Part shown: positions 48,023 through 60,552 of the stretch, one piece after another
Layout: every line of letters begins with the position of its first letter
How positions within the stretch are numbered: the stretch's first letter is position 1
Source: Neckera pumila
Taxonomy: Eukaryota; Streptophyta; Bryopsida; Hypnales; Neckeraceae
Assembly (NCBI GenBank): GCA_963969595.1
Contig: OZ018408.1
Span: 11,157,823 to 11,221,822 of the forward strand
Direction: 5' to 3'
Length of the DNA: 64,000 bases
Position numbers and translations under genes: made by a program
Notes under the pieces: generated by a model
The model's database searches: none
Seen by the model: the letters and a program-made list of their open reading frames with translations, nothing else
What the model was told of the DNA's origin: nothing

Positions 48023-49755
48023 AGTGAGTGAGTGAATGAGCTCGAGTGAGGATTGAAATTACTTCATTGTATCTCTAGAATTTAAAATCACAATATTGAT
48101 CCTCCATTGCCATGTGACAAAATTCAGGCACTAGTCTCACGTGATTATTTTCTAGCCGCAGCTGGAGGGATTGAATTGTGTGTAGAGACTTTGACGGACT
48201 GAGCTCTGTGAAACTCTGTCGTCTAGATCTTTGTATATGCCCAGCCTTGTTTCGCGCCTCTATGCCGACGCAACTCAAGCGTGAGCAATATATACTACAC
48301 CATCTCGGGATCCATTCTCTCTCTACACATAGGCAAGGACATGCCCATTTCACCAAAGAATCCTGATTGAATTGTCAGTGATCGATGTTCTATCTCTGAG
48401 ACCCACGTCATGGCTGATTAACATATTACCATTAATATACATATGTGAACTGTTCACCCTGATAAGCTCTTGGGTTTGGATAAACGTGGATTGTTTATGC
48501 GTCCTTCCTCAGAAACTGTACACATCTACAGACAGGAGGGCAGACATGCTCTACTCTGTGTAGCGCAGTGACTTAAACATCTTTTATACTTATCCATATA
48601 TAGTAGCTTACCAACGGAAATGATTTTCAAATCTCATTCAGGGATCACGGTAGAATGTATAGTACTACAACTAGAATTCCAATTTCTACAGTAGATGAAA
48701 GGACAGTTACAACTTATTGCAAAACTTGTTCACTCTTGTGACTCCCATCCCAATGCACTGATAGTACAACAGGTTACATCAAGAAAATCAGTCGGCATTA
48801 TTTCATACATCAGAGACCGAAGTATCCCAGGTAGGAGCATAGAAATCCAGGACAACATTGTGTGACTTCTTACATCCAGGACACCATTTGACATCCTAGC
48901 CTACATCCAGGACAATGTCAGAAAAAAGAGAAGAGGGATGCAATGTTCCTCTGCCACAAGATTGATGCAAAGCTCCTTGTTAGAAACTAAGACCAAGATG
49001 CAAATCTCCTCGACGTTAGAAAATAAGACCGAAATGTGCACCCCACTTGCACATTTTTATCCGACCCAATCAGTGGGCGGTTAGCATGGGGCCTGTTTGC
49101 CTTCAATTCAAGTAACTTAACATCTAGAGTAGTTGAGAAGTTTACCCAGCATCAGCCACCACTAGGATTCTGTTTCACATGCTCATCTCTCTGCGCAATT
49201 AGCAGCCACATACAGTCCCAGATTGCCTAACCCTGATGTAAATAAACACTGTCAGGCTTGAAACAGAATCTGAGGGTCAGTATTTGGTCTGAGTGTGTGA
49301 GGCTAGCTGCAGCTTCAGGTCTTTGCTGATCTGCTGCGCAGCTGACCATATCTCTCCATGTATGCCTTGGTCATCTCTCAGTGAGTCCCCACCGACTTGT
49401 TTATTTTTTCAACTTCCAAGTGGACGGAGAGAGAGACCACGCCTATCTTACATGCTGGTGCAATACTGGTTATGGACGGACGCTGCCAGGACTTAATTTA
49501 CTGCTACTGGGCGGATGCAGCCTTGTAGGGCTTTGGGGTTCAATAATGTAGCCACAAGCAAAGCGTCGTCCAGTTGCTCTTCAAGTCAAAGCCACCCCCC
49601 ACAAGAGCTCTCGGTGGGAGTGCAATGAGGTTACAACTGTACACTAAATAGTGAAATTGGGTGGCCTTGACGATTAGGTTGCCTTACCCCATATAAGTTA
49701 CCTCATGACTCATTGGTTGTCCAGATGTAGGCATAAGCTATTCTTTAATCTCCAA
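48023..49755. other. 3' flank of CESA 1, non-coding
   Basis: No gene is seen. The composition is balanced rather than AT-rich. Near 48,870-48,920 a CATCCAGGACA word is repeated three times. Confidence 0.4.
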
Positions 49756-50070
49756 CCACAAATCAATACACCAAACCATGAAGTACACATGTTTTCCACA
49801 TCACTGCATCCTTCTACAGTAACCTATAATATTGATATAGTGTAGAATGTCCAGAAATGAGCATGACCACTGCATTTCAACTCCAGAAATTCATTACTAG
49901 TTGCTCAAAGCTCCAAAACATATGAAACAAACTTGGGTTACATGCCAATTTCATTTGCCTTCAAAGAAAATTTATGAAAAAATATTTCAACTGAAAGTCT
50001 TATCTCCCCAAATACATTTCCAGCTCTTAAATGGGTGCTTTACTATAGACTTTTGTCCTACTTTAAAGTT
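49756..50070. repeat. Dispersed repeat, part shared with 26.7 kb
   Basis: Sequence around ATTTCAACTCCAGAAATTC and ATGAAACAAACTTGGGTT matches 26,680-26,810 with substitutions and small gaps. The element type is unknown. Confidence 0.5.
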
Positions 50071-50080
50071 AGATCTCTAT

Positions 50081-50283
50081 CAAGGAGAACGGGAGGGCGT
50101 TACCACCCCCCATCCCACCCCACCCCCACCCCCACTGCAAATTTTTGGGTGTGACTTGACCCCCCCCAAAAAAAAATCTTAAGATAGAAAGTTTGGGGGT
50201 GGGGGGTGGGGTGGGGGGTCAAGTCACACACACAAATTTGCACCGGGGGGTGGGGTGGGGGTAACGCCCTCCCGTTCTCCTTG
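50081..50283. mobile_element. G/C-rich foldback element (about 203 bp palindrome)
   Basis: The outer arms are inverted repeats: CAAGGAGAACGGGAGGGCGT at the left and its exact complement at the right end. The inner arms have long C runs at the left (CCCACCCCCACCCCCAC) and G runs at the right (GGGGGTGGGGGGTGGGGTG), with a CAAGTCACAC/GTGTGACTTG pair. Almost the whole element can fold into one hairpin. The G runs satisfy a G-quadruplex pattern. TCTAT occurs just outside each end and could be a target duplication. Confidence 0.8.
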
Positions 50284-50289
50284 TGTCTA

Positions 50290-52350
50290 TCAATGGAGAA
50301 CAAGCATACATGTCTGTTACTAAATACAATAGAACCTCTCTAAGCTGATCGATCCCGGACCAATCTGACAAATTTGTTTATAAAAGTTTATTGACTTCTA
50401 GAGGGTCATTTTTAGTCACAGCCTTTGTTATGTGGCCCAGTCTTGGACTAATCTGACGTGATTGGATTACGGAGGTTTATCTGCTTACAGAGGGAGGTTC
50501 TACTGTAATTCACTCTTCACTTCTTTTTAAAAAAAACGTGTATACCATATTTCCCGCGATCGTTGGTCTATCAACTGTAACCACATTTAATTTGACAAGG
50601 AATGTGTGTTCATGGGTTCAGGAGCCTGCACCTTATTGGCAAGACCAGCATGCCTGCACACTACTACTAATTGCCTGCCAAGGCTGGCTGCCTGGCCAGT
50701 CCTGTATTTATCGAAGGCGAAGGGAAGGGCAGGTGAATCGCGCGTTTTTTCCTTCCTTGTTCCAGGTTCATCCCTTTCAATCTTCTCCTGCAGGCACCTG
50801 TGGCAGGACTGACCTCTTGCTGCAGCTTTTGTTTTGACTGATTCTGTGATGAACTTTAACTTACAGCAGGACTTGGAACAAAGGTTGTGAGTGGCACAAC
50901 TGTAAGTTACTGTACAGTACTAAGTTACTCCGGCTTTGCACAGTCAGAAAATAACCCTCTCAAATGGACGATGGCGATGGAGCCTCAAGCTTCGTAGCCT
51001 CAGAAACAGTCAGGACAGAAGTTTCCCATCCTTAACTTACTACAAGCATGCCTAAAAAGATCTTGACATAACTGAATACATTGATTTTTTAAATGAGGTT
51101 ATTAGGTAGTGCCATAAGTTCATGAGCAGAATTATTCCAGAAAAGTTTGGCAACCCAAAGGGTAAAGTCCTCAGTCAAATAGCACAAACTGAAATCTCAC
51201 GATTTTGAGATGCCCATATATTCAACTGAAATTGAAGCAGATTATAATTGCCAAACAAACACCTCAATTCTATGCTTGCCAAAAGATTTTTCTAAGAGTC
51301 CCAGGCATATATCAATATAACATCATTCACATGTAGTACTCTGAAATTTGTTGTTTAATTAACAGATGTGATCATCTTGGTTTAGCTTTTGAACTCTCTG
51401 ACAGAAAGGTGTCAGTGTTGTTTCATGAAAAACAATGAAACAATTGAGACATGATTTAGCCAGGGTAGCAGCTAGTCTACACACATGAGCTGCTCCAATT
51501 GTAGTGAAATAATTCATCAATGGAGTGGACGTTGGTTTGTTTTGGAACCGGTATTGTGGCTTTTGCATTTCAGTTTTGCAAAACGCTCTCTTTGGATGGG
51601 TTGTAAGTTAACGTATGCACCATAGCCTAGCTGCCTGTAGATGATGAGCTCTTTGTACTTGCCAGAACTTTGAATGATCATATCTCTCATTGAAGCTCAA
51701 TCATGCACAGTTACAAAAAATTTGTATATCAAGGTCGTTTGATTGCATCAATATTGCCTTGGGATCGGACAATTGGTTGACACTGAAAGCATTGAGCCAA
51801 TGGAGGTTTCAAACAATTCTTTCGTGTGGGACCAATTCCAATTCCAATTCCAATGCAATGCAAAGGTACGCTTCGAAGACGACGGACAATGGTAGAGTGT
51901 GTGGCCCACTTGAATTGTTTGATCGAATGATTGCAGTCATCAGTTTGTTTCTTTGGTTGGCACAAGTGGCAATGAATTGGCTTTTGAGGAGTGAGCACTC
52001 TAATCATCTCTCTGACAAACATTCTTCATGGTTTACTCATTTAGAAGACCAAATGTATGTTTTGCACCCACCTGTGAAACTAGAATCAAATTCCCATGTA
52101 TTGAAATGAAATGAGAGAATAGACTCTGGGTTTCAAAATAAAAAAATAAAAAAATGAGAGAATAGAGTCACTGTAATGGACTCCAAATAGCATTTCTGTA
52201 TTTGGTCTGATCTCTCTGCTGCACAGAAGATCTTGAATTAAGATTTGATGGGGGGTTGGGAAACAAAGGTGACTCACTTTTGTTGACTGGGAAGGGGAGA
52301 GGGTGTTGAACTTCCGCTCAACGACTCAATGAGTTTCAGTGGATATAAGC
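50290..52350. other. Non-coding region with dispersed-repeat fragments
   Basis: No gene seen. The stretch around 51,660-51,860 (CAGAACTTTGAATGATCAT, GTTTGATTGCAT) matches 27,245-27,440. CCAATT is tandemly repeated near 51,830-51,855. Confidence 0.45.
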
Positions 52351-52354
52351 TTAA

Positions 52355-53277
52355 CCCCTAAAGGACCATTGTCCCTACTGGGACAAATGGGATTTTGGGC
52401 AGGTACCTACGGGCTGAATTTTTGTCGTGATTTTCTGAATTTTTTTTGGAAGATAGAAAAACTAATAAGCTTCTTGGGAATATAATTTTTTTTTCAATCG
52501 GTGCTTGGGAACAAAAGTTATGCCCAAATAAGCTCAAAACAGGGGAGAGCGGGCAACAAAAAAAATTTGCAAAAAATTAAATATTTTCTTTTTAATTCTT
52601 TTTCCTTATAGATTATACTTTTGCCTATTTAAGAAGGTTTGATTCATTTCATTTGGATTTTTTATGAGAAAGTTATGGACAATCTTGTTTTTTGGGCAAT
52701 TAGAGCATCTTCTTGGAAAAAATAAATTGTAGGATTCATTTTGGAATGCAATTTTTGCAATTTTTCAGAAAAAAAAGTTCCATGTGATTTATTTTTCTTG
52801 CTAGAACAATCCCACCACTGGGATTAGTGCATTTTAATTCCATCTAAAAGATATTAATATTTTAGATTTTCCTTCTATCTTATACTATCGTCTACTTAAT
52901 AATTTTTTTAAGAATGAAAATTAAGTTTTTTTGAATTTCTTTTTTTTTCCTAGACTCTCAACTCAATTCTCCACTAGAAAGATTTAAAGCTCAAAACTCT
53001 GTAGTGCAAAAAATTTAAGTTAAAAATGTTCGAAGTCCCAAAATCTAGTCCCGCAATGTGCTGAAAATCTTGTTTTTTTCACTTTAAATGCAGATATCTT
53101 GCAGTCTATGCAATCAAAAATTCTGAAATTTTTTCCACACATTGTCATACTAGTTAGGTATAAGATCTTACAGTTGGATGTGCAAAACAAACAATTTTCA
53201 GATTTGTTTACTTATTGCACTAGAAATGGCAGTTTTGAGAGTTTTTTGGCAGAAAAATGGCCTCGGTCATTTAGGGG
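52355..53277. mobile_element. TTAA element, copy 10 (923 bp, well preserved)
   Basis: TTAA lies at 52351-52354 and 53278-53281. The B end is CCCCTAAAGGACCATTGTCC and the A end GGCCTCGGTCATTTAGGGG. The interior is nearly collinear with copies 1 and 9. This is one of the youngest-looking copies in the window. Confidence 0.85.
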
Positions 53278-53281
53278 TTAA

Positions 53282-54680
53282 GTTATATACAACCCTGTTT
53301 GAATGTGTAACAATTGGCTTTCTTTTATTAAAAGTTGGAATATGTGAAACAACTTGCTGCAGGAAAATATTGCAAGAACTAAACAGGAATTAGTTTTTTT
53401 GCAAAGGAAATTAGACAACAAAATGTGTATGCCACTGGAAGCAATTGCATGAGTTTAACTTCATTGTACGTTACCATACTCGTACTGTCACATGACAATT
53501 CATTTCAATATCAGCCTATATGAATGGGTTCATGGCTCATTCACTATTCAGGTTTTTTTATTTGTAAAGCAACAGCAAAAGAGAGATAGTACTGGCCACC
53601 CAAATATACTGCTTCAACCAACACTTGATCTTCCAGATTCTACTTCTTTGTTTGGACTGAGTTTTTGGTAATTTTTGCATTCTTGTTCAATGGGTGATTG
53701 TAAGAAACACCTGCTTGTTTTGTGGAGTACTTTAAAATTAGAAAAATAATTTTCAAAAAATTTAAAAAATAGGGTCAATGTTTACACCTATTAGATGAAG
53801 GTAACTACTGAAGGAAATTCATAGAAAAATTCTTTACGTAGGAGAACTAGGAAAGTGCCAAATCTCAAAAAAATAGATACTTCAAAGTTTAAATTAATAA
53901 AATTAAAATAAAATAAAATAAAATAAAATAATAATTCCATTTATAACAACTTTATGAAAATGGTCATTCACCAAAAGAACCACCAAAATAATATTTCACA
54001 TGTTCAAAATGCAAGTGGAAAGAAGCTTACTTTGTGGACTTCCACACCATACAAATGTAATTTTTTTTAGAATTCCTTTGTACTCTAGCTACAACTCTAA
54101 TAGAAGTCCAGCTCTACCAAATTTCACCTCTAAATTCATTTTTTGGTAAAATTGCAAAAAAAATTAGACAAAGAGTATAACAATCATGAGTACCATACCT
54201 ATAAATCTTAAATCATTTGCAGTTTGAACGCAAAAACTATGGCCAAAGAACAAATCAGCACATTACATGTGATGCAAAATAGTACAAATGTTTCTTGCAA
54301 TCACCCCAATTTGTCACATAAGAAAGCAATAACATTGTAGAATTAATGTCATTCTTCCCAATCTAGCTACAATTTGGAAAAAGAATCATGTAACTTAGAC
54401 AAAAGTATTTTCATACATCAATATTCTTGGATTAGCATTGGATGTGATATATCTTCAAGAAGATTCTTTGGAAATATTGTTTCTTCATTTTGAAACTTAC
54501 ATTGATTAGAAGTCATTTTATTTTATTTTGTATTCAAACAAATGAAGCATGAATATTCAATAGGCTATACTTTTTGTATGATAATGAACTTTCATGGAAA
54601 TCATTTCCCAAGGAAATTTATAGAACAACGTATGTTTTGCTAAAAAATTTATTCTTTTTTGTCAAAAAATCAGATATTCA
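53282..54680. other. AT-rich non-coding region
   Basis: No gene is seen. A short AAAAT microsatellite occupies about 53,905-53,932. Confidence 0.45.
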
Positions 54681-54683
54681 CAT

Positions 54684-54800
54684 TAGGGGAGATTTGAAGG
54701 CATTAGAGGGCCGTTTTAGGCCCGTTCCCAAATCTGGCCCAATTCTGCAAACAGTTGATACGGGTTGTCATAATTCTTTTTTTCAAATATATATTCAAAG
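54684..54800. mobile_element. Solo end of the GGCCTTGGAGGG family
   Basis: GGGGAGATTTGAAGGCATTA is followed by GAGGGCCGTTTTAGGCCCGT and CCCAAATCTGGCCCAATTC, matching the ends of the 37.3 and 56.0 kb elements. No partner end was found. Confidence 0.5.
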
Positions 54801-56020
54801 ATTGGGACTACAAATCATAGTATTAATAGGTGATCCACCTAACTACCCCCTATGCATTCAACCATCTATTGGATGGACGACAATGTGAAAATTGAACACA
54901 CACACATTGAAGGAGCTTCAATTATTTATAATAAATTTTTCAAATTTATTCTAACAATCTTTAGGTTGAGCACTTAGGAATAAAATTATATATTAAAAAA
55001 CAAATCTCTTATATTAAAAGCAATTTGTATCACAATTTCATCCATCATGTTTTCATTTGTATGATTTTTCATTCATTTGGTCTTGGTAAATCCTCATGAC
55101 ATTGAAACATCATTTCAATGATAGCAGGCATGAAAGCATGAAATTGGCATTAATCAAAGTTGTTTCATGTTTTTGGGAGTTATGTGGAATTTGTGATTAA
55201 TTTCTAAAGTTGAAACATAGTTGTCACTAGAAAAAGTCTATTTCTTGAAGTATACACTAGCTATTTGTACGTTGTTGGTGCAATTAGAAAGCAAAATGTA
55301 CCTCTACATCAAAAGACACTCTTAGAGTTCAAGCGCTCCATGGACCTCTTACCTTAACTCTGTAATACTTGAATCCTTTTATAATTTTTTGGCATATTTT
55401 TGTTTATTTACCTCAATTCCATCATGTATAAAGTGTGGTTTTAGAGAAGGCAAGCATTGATTTGGTAAATGAGAAGTTTTGTGGTCAATTAAGTCCTATG
55501 AACCTCTCTCTTTGTATCTTTTGAGTATAGTGTGACAAACTCACACTTGTGGCATTATAAGCATTTGTGTAATGAAATCACTTGTAAACTAATTGATAAC
55601 CCACCTCCTCTGCATTTTTTTAAAGAAGTTGTTTTGACTCCAATCTCTATGGAATATCAACATAGTACACATATCTATATAATTATCATCAATATTCCGT
55701 ACCCATATTCCGACATAGTATACATTTCCAAAATCTCATATCAATATCCATATTCATACATCATAGCGTATTAATATCCTATATACAATATCCATATGTA
55801 TTTTGTATATACTATTTAGTATCAATATTAGGTAATCTTATCAGTAGAAGTATCTATATCAACGTTTTTTGTTTTTGAAGATCGACTACACGAGAAGGTG
55901 TTTTATTTTTCCCCTTATTGATTGACAGCTAAGGTTTGAAGCCAAAAAGGTTTTCCAAAGAAACTTAATCAATGGATGGGTTTTTTTATGGGGTGGGGGT
56001 GAGGTGAATTTTCCATTAAA
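54801..56020. other. AT-rich non-coding region with low-complexity ATATTCC/ATATCC tract
   Basis: Irregular repeats of TATCCATATTC type occupy about 55,670-55,860. No gene is seen. Confidence 0.4.
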
Positions 56021-56275
56021 GGGGATTTGGGGGCCTTGGAGGGTTGCGGGTTCCTCTACATTCTCAAACTGTGGGAATGCAGCTGCAGCAGCTGACTAAC
56101 ATGGTACAGCGATTGCCACATCAATTTTGGAAAAATAAAATAAAAATTTGCTTACAATGATATTTGGAAAAAAAAATTGAAATTTTATTTTGACAGTCCC
56201 GTACCACTGTTCACTGAATCTAGCCAGATTTGGGAACGGGCCAGAAACGGCCCTCCAAGGCCCCAAAATCTCCTC
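56021..56275. mobile_element. Short inverted-repeat element with GGCCTTGGAGGG termini (about 255 bp)
   Basis: The ends are GGGGATTTGGGGGCCTTGGA at the left and its imperfect complement (CCAAGGCCCCAAAATCTCC) at the right. The interior includes a Gly/Cys-neutral non-coding patch shared in part with 37.3-38.4 kb (GCAGCTGCAGCAGCTG versus AACCAGCTGCTACAGCT). Confidence 0.65.
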
Positions 56276-56400
56276 TAATGCCTTCTAGATCAACAATTGT
56301 GGATTTTTGATAAGAAGGAGGGCCAAGCATAGAGTTACGTGCATCTTTTTGTTATCTTGTCATCATTCAGATTTTGGACGTCAAAGTACTAAAGGGTTAA

Positions 56401-56966
56401 CTCCTAGAGGATCAAGTGACCGTCAACTTACAGAAGAGATCTCGGGTAGTTGTGCACACAGTAAATTTTGTTTGGATGTTCACAAAATTTTAAAACAAGT
56501 TGTAAATTTGTACCTCTATAGTAGAAATATTTCTTTTTTTTCCAATTGGTTTCTCATATCAAAAGATATATTGCCTTGAACTTTTGGGGCAACCCATACA
56601 ACTTTGGACAACATGTGCACAACTCTCCCTCTACTTTTGAAATTTGATAGGTAAATAACTTCTATAATACAAGATGAAAATGACAAAATAAATAACCATA
56701 TGTAGTGTAAAACTCTCATTCTAAGAGGACTTAAAGTTTGTTGGCCCTATCGAGCAAGATCAGAAAAGAATTTTTTCCTAACTTCAAAATTTATAATCTT
56801 TCAATTTGCATAATCAAAGTTTCTAATTTTTTTTCCACACATTCCATAGGAGTCTAGTACAAATTGTACAATTGCATTTTTTCGATTTTATTTTCTTCTC
56901 TACTTTTTCCTCATTGCCCTAAAATATGCAATTTCTAACCCGAAATGTGCCTCGGTCCTTTAGGGG
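56401..56966. mobile_element. TTAA element, copy 11 (566 bp)
   Basis: TTAA lies at 56397-56400 and 56967-56970. The right A end GTGCCTCGGTCCTTTAGGGG is well kept; the left end CTCCTAGAGGATC is degenerate. The interior is shorter and partly resembles the 35.3 kb subfamily. Confidence 0.7.
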
Positions 56967-57253
56967 TTAATGCTCCTCCGTAAGGTTGGAAGTGTAATAA
57001 TGTATTTACATCCCTATATAGTGGAGTAGTGGACATAAATAGGCCACGTTAACATTACTCCTAGTACTTTGATGTGTCTGTTTGCAGGGAGCTAAATCTG
57101 ACGGTCAGCAGACATTTCTCGCAACTGACGGTGCTCAGTGCTTGCTAGTCACTACATACATTTCCTCTGCTAGAAATTTGACTAATAGTAAGAGTAAGTT
57201 ACTAGTTCAGTGGTCAACTCCTGCCCCCAGAAGTCTGAGCGAGATCGTTCAGT

Positions 57254-57497
57254 CAGGGTGAACCGACCCCCCCCCCTCGCTTGTCCAGGATTTTACCCCT
57301 TGGAAAAACACAGGAATTTTTTATTTGACATGCATGATAAAATTTTGAAATTCATATTTGGAATTCGTGGACATATTCAAATTAGTAATGAAGGTATAGA
57401 AAATAAATTAATCAAGCATAAAATAGGAGACTTTTTTTTACATGTACTATCCTTGGAATGATTTCAAGAGGACGAGCAAGGGGGGTGGTTCACCCTG
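57254..57497. mobile_element. MITE-like element, related interior to 4667-4933
   Basis: The ends are inverted repeats, CAGGGTGAACC plus a C-rich run and GCTTGTCC at the left, with the complement (GGACGAGCAAGG, GGTTCACCCTG) at the right. The interior GGAATTTTTTATTTG matches the 4.7 kb element although the terminal sequences differ. Confidence 0.6.
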
Positions 57498-59465
57498 TCC
57501 ATTGTAGCTCTCTTACATCCAATATGTGTCCATCCATAACATGGTTTACCAGGTGGAGGTATTACCCCCCCCCCCCTATATACCTAGGAGAGGATTTAAA
57601 ATATAAATCTTGCAATTGGGTTGGTTGGACAGCACAATGTCAGACCTGGCGATACAGGTGGTGGCTTTTAGTGCTTGGGGGCTTTTCCTTTTTGTGCAAG
57701 CAAAAGGACCCCTCTAACATTGGTAAACAATGTTATGTCATTTCATCCTAGTAGTGTGTCAGTTTTGTAAATAATTCAACAAAATTTGAAGCATGTTTGA
57801 AGTTTGATAGATTTCTAGACCAATCTTTGAGTGCTATCAAGGAATTTTTTAATGAAGGTTTGTAGTTCTTCTTGAATCATGAAACATTGAAACAAGAAAA
57901 AATTTGATTTTTTTTAAACGTGACATATCATATTGTTTTAATTTCAAAATTAAACCATTTTTATACACATGTGGTGATACAAATCTAGGGCTTTGATTCA
58001 CTGATATAAATTTGTTTTGTTTAGGTAACCTTCATTTCGACTCCAACCAAGTTTGAGTCCCACTCATTTTGTAACCCTTGAAAACAAAGTATTTGTGATT
58101 TCAAAATGAACTTTTTTGATTGATCATATTCTAGGAAGTATAATTTAAATTAGAAAAATCTTTATTCTAAATGATTGAATGAAGAACGTTTTTACGTTGA
58201 TTCACTAAAAGTAGTTATTTGAATATAGTAGGTATCTCCATCTATACTCCTAAAATAAATAATAAATGAGATCAAATATGAGCCGCTTTCATCCTTTAAT
58301 CTTACCAGTAGCTCTTGTTTGAAATATTTATTTTTAATAGGATGAAATGTCAATAAATTTATGTACTCTATGCATTTTTTTCCTTGTATTTTTTCAATAT
58401 TTGAGGGGATCATCTTGGTTATATTTAATTAGTCTTAATACAAAATTAGAAATATAATAATTATTCTTTAAAATTTAGGATTTTGAGCTTTTTGATAATA
58501 GTCTTAGAAGTTGAGTATTATTTGTAAGGAAACTTCTTTCAAATTGTCTTTTTACAAATTAGGAAGTATAAGTTGTGTGTCATTTTGAATAGGAATGCGT
58601 TTACTATGAACTTTTTCATTTTTTCCCATCACTTTTGAACAAGACTTTTGGTAAGTTATATGAACTTGATTATATCCTTTCACATTAGAATACAAATCTT
58701 TGTTTGCCTTGAATATGTACTCATTTATTTTGCCAATATTATCTGTAGTCTGTGAGAAAAAGGGCCCCTCAAAACAAAAGTATTTAGAACCCCTCCACAT
58801 AGTTCAAATTTGTACAAACACGAATACAAATACAGAACCATGATTTCCTTTTTCAAAACCAATGCCAATTGAATTATGAGTTTATTTAGTTTATTGTGCT
58901 ACTTAAATCCAATTTGGAAACTGAGGTAGGAAGGCCCATCTTGAGAAGTTGGAAATGGATGCATTTCAATCACGTATTCAGTTTAAAGCCATCAATCTTG
59001 AATAGTTGAGACCCATATAACAAATGAGTGAGTAGTGTCTGCAATCGAAGTTCTGAGTAATCTTAATGGAATGATTATTTTAAGTGAATAGTATAACCAT
59101 TATAGATATGTTTTATATTGATTATTAATTGGAGCTCTAGTGACTAACTGACTGTTGTTATATTGGGCTATCTAGACAACATTTTTCCAAAAAATCACAA
59201 TAAATTAATAAAAATAAATAAAAACTATAATTGCTTTCACTCACAATGCTCATGAGAGTCTATTATTGTGTGAAAAAATTATTAGAATTTTCAATGATTG
59301 CTTGCATGCAAGGCTCCTATTCTACCAAAATTGATTTATCCACCTAACATTCTTTGTCTTAGAGATGGACTCCACTACAACTATGAATTATTATTAGAAG
59401 AATTCCAAATTGATACCAATGACATTAGAGATTGAAAAGGAAATGAATTTTTTTCTTTGCAATTC
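57498..59465. other. AT-rich non-coding region
   Basis: A C homopolymer lies near 57,567. Nothing else could be supported. Confidence 0.4.
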
Positions 59466-60552
59466 TTAAAGGACAAACTTGCATGAAGGGCTTATTTATA
59501 TGGTCAAACTTGAATTTCACATAGTTCTTGATTTTAAATGTCTAGAAGCTTACTAATAAAATGTAATTCCAATCATCTACTTTCTATCCCCTTTCATTTC
59601 CCCCCTCTAAAAATGATTAGAATTGTAGTTTTTGTGACGCTTTGAAGGTAGCATCTTGAAAGCTTTAAAATACACAACTTTTGAACTTGTCTATTGCATG
59701 TCTATTTAGTGTGAGCTCAAAGCATACACCAATTACACCATGATGTTTGTCACTACTGTTACAACTTTTTTGAAAAACTTCATACTATTTCAAGCATATT
59801 TTGTAATCACTATGATCTTCACAAAGGAATTACTTCAAAAATCCATATAAATTTAATTATTATTATTTTAATTACAAAAATGAAGTTAAAATTTTGGATA
59901 CACATTCCTACATGAGAAAAAAAATAATTAAATTTTAGAGAGGTGTGTTTTCAATATAGAAAACTAGTGAAGTTCGACCAAACAAGGAACATGGAATGTC
60001 CATTAACCTTTAAAGGACATTTCATGTCCGAGCTTGGTAAAACTTCATTAGATTTCTACATTAAAAAAAAACATATTTCAAAATTTTAATATTTTTCACA
60101 CGTAGTAATATATGTCTAAGATTTCATCTCATTTTTCCATAGTTAAAAACATCAAATTCAATTTTATACAATTTTAAAAAAGAATTTCTTTGTAAAAATC
60201 ATTAGTAATTACAGTAATGTTTAAAATAATATGATTTTTTTTTAAGGAAAATGGAATAATGCAAGCATCATAGTGTAATTGATGTACTCCTTAAGCTCAA
60301 ACCAAGAGAAATGTGATAGAAAAGTTCAAAAGTGGTGTATTTTGAGCTTTCAAGATGATGCTATCTTCAAAGTGTCACAAAAATCACAATTTTAGCAATT
60401 TTGAATTTTTTTTCAAATGGAGTAAAAAGTGGATTATTGGACCTACATTTTCTTAGTGAAACTCCAAAGCATTTAAAATAAAAAACTATGTGAAAAACGC
60501 AAGTTTGACTTTCAAAATTCCTTTGGGGTTTGCAATGTCTTGCAAGGGTTAA
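59466..60552. mobile_element. Inverted pair of TTAA-type elements (about 1.09 kb)
   Basis: The left half (59466-60002) is a diverged reverse complement of the right half (60007-60548). Shared words include CACATAGTT, AAAATGTA and TTTTTGTGACNCTTTGAAG. TTAA occurs at the left end (59466-59469), in the centre (60003-60006) and at the right end (60549-60552). The termini facing the TTAA sites include CCTTTAAAGGACATT and its counterpart in AATGTCTTGCAAGGG. Either two copies inserted head to head at one TTAA, or this is one large foldback. Confidence 0.6.
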
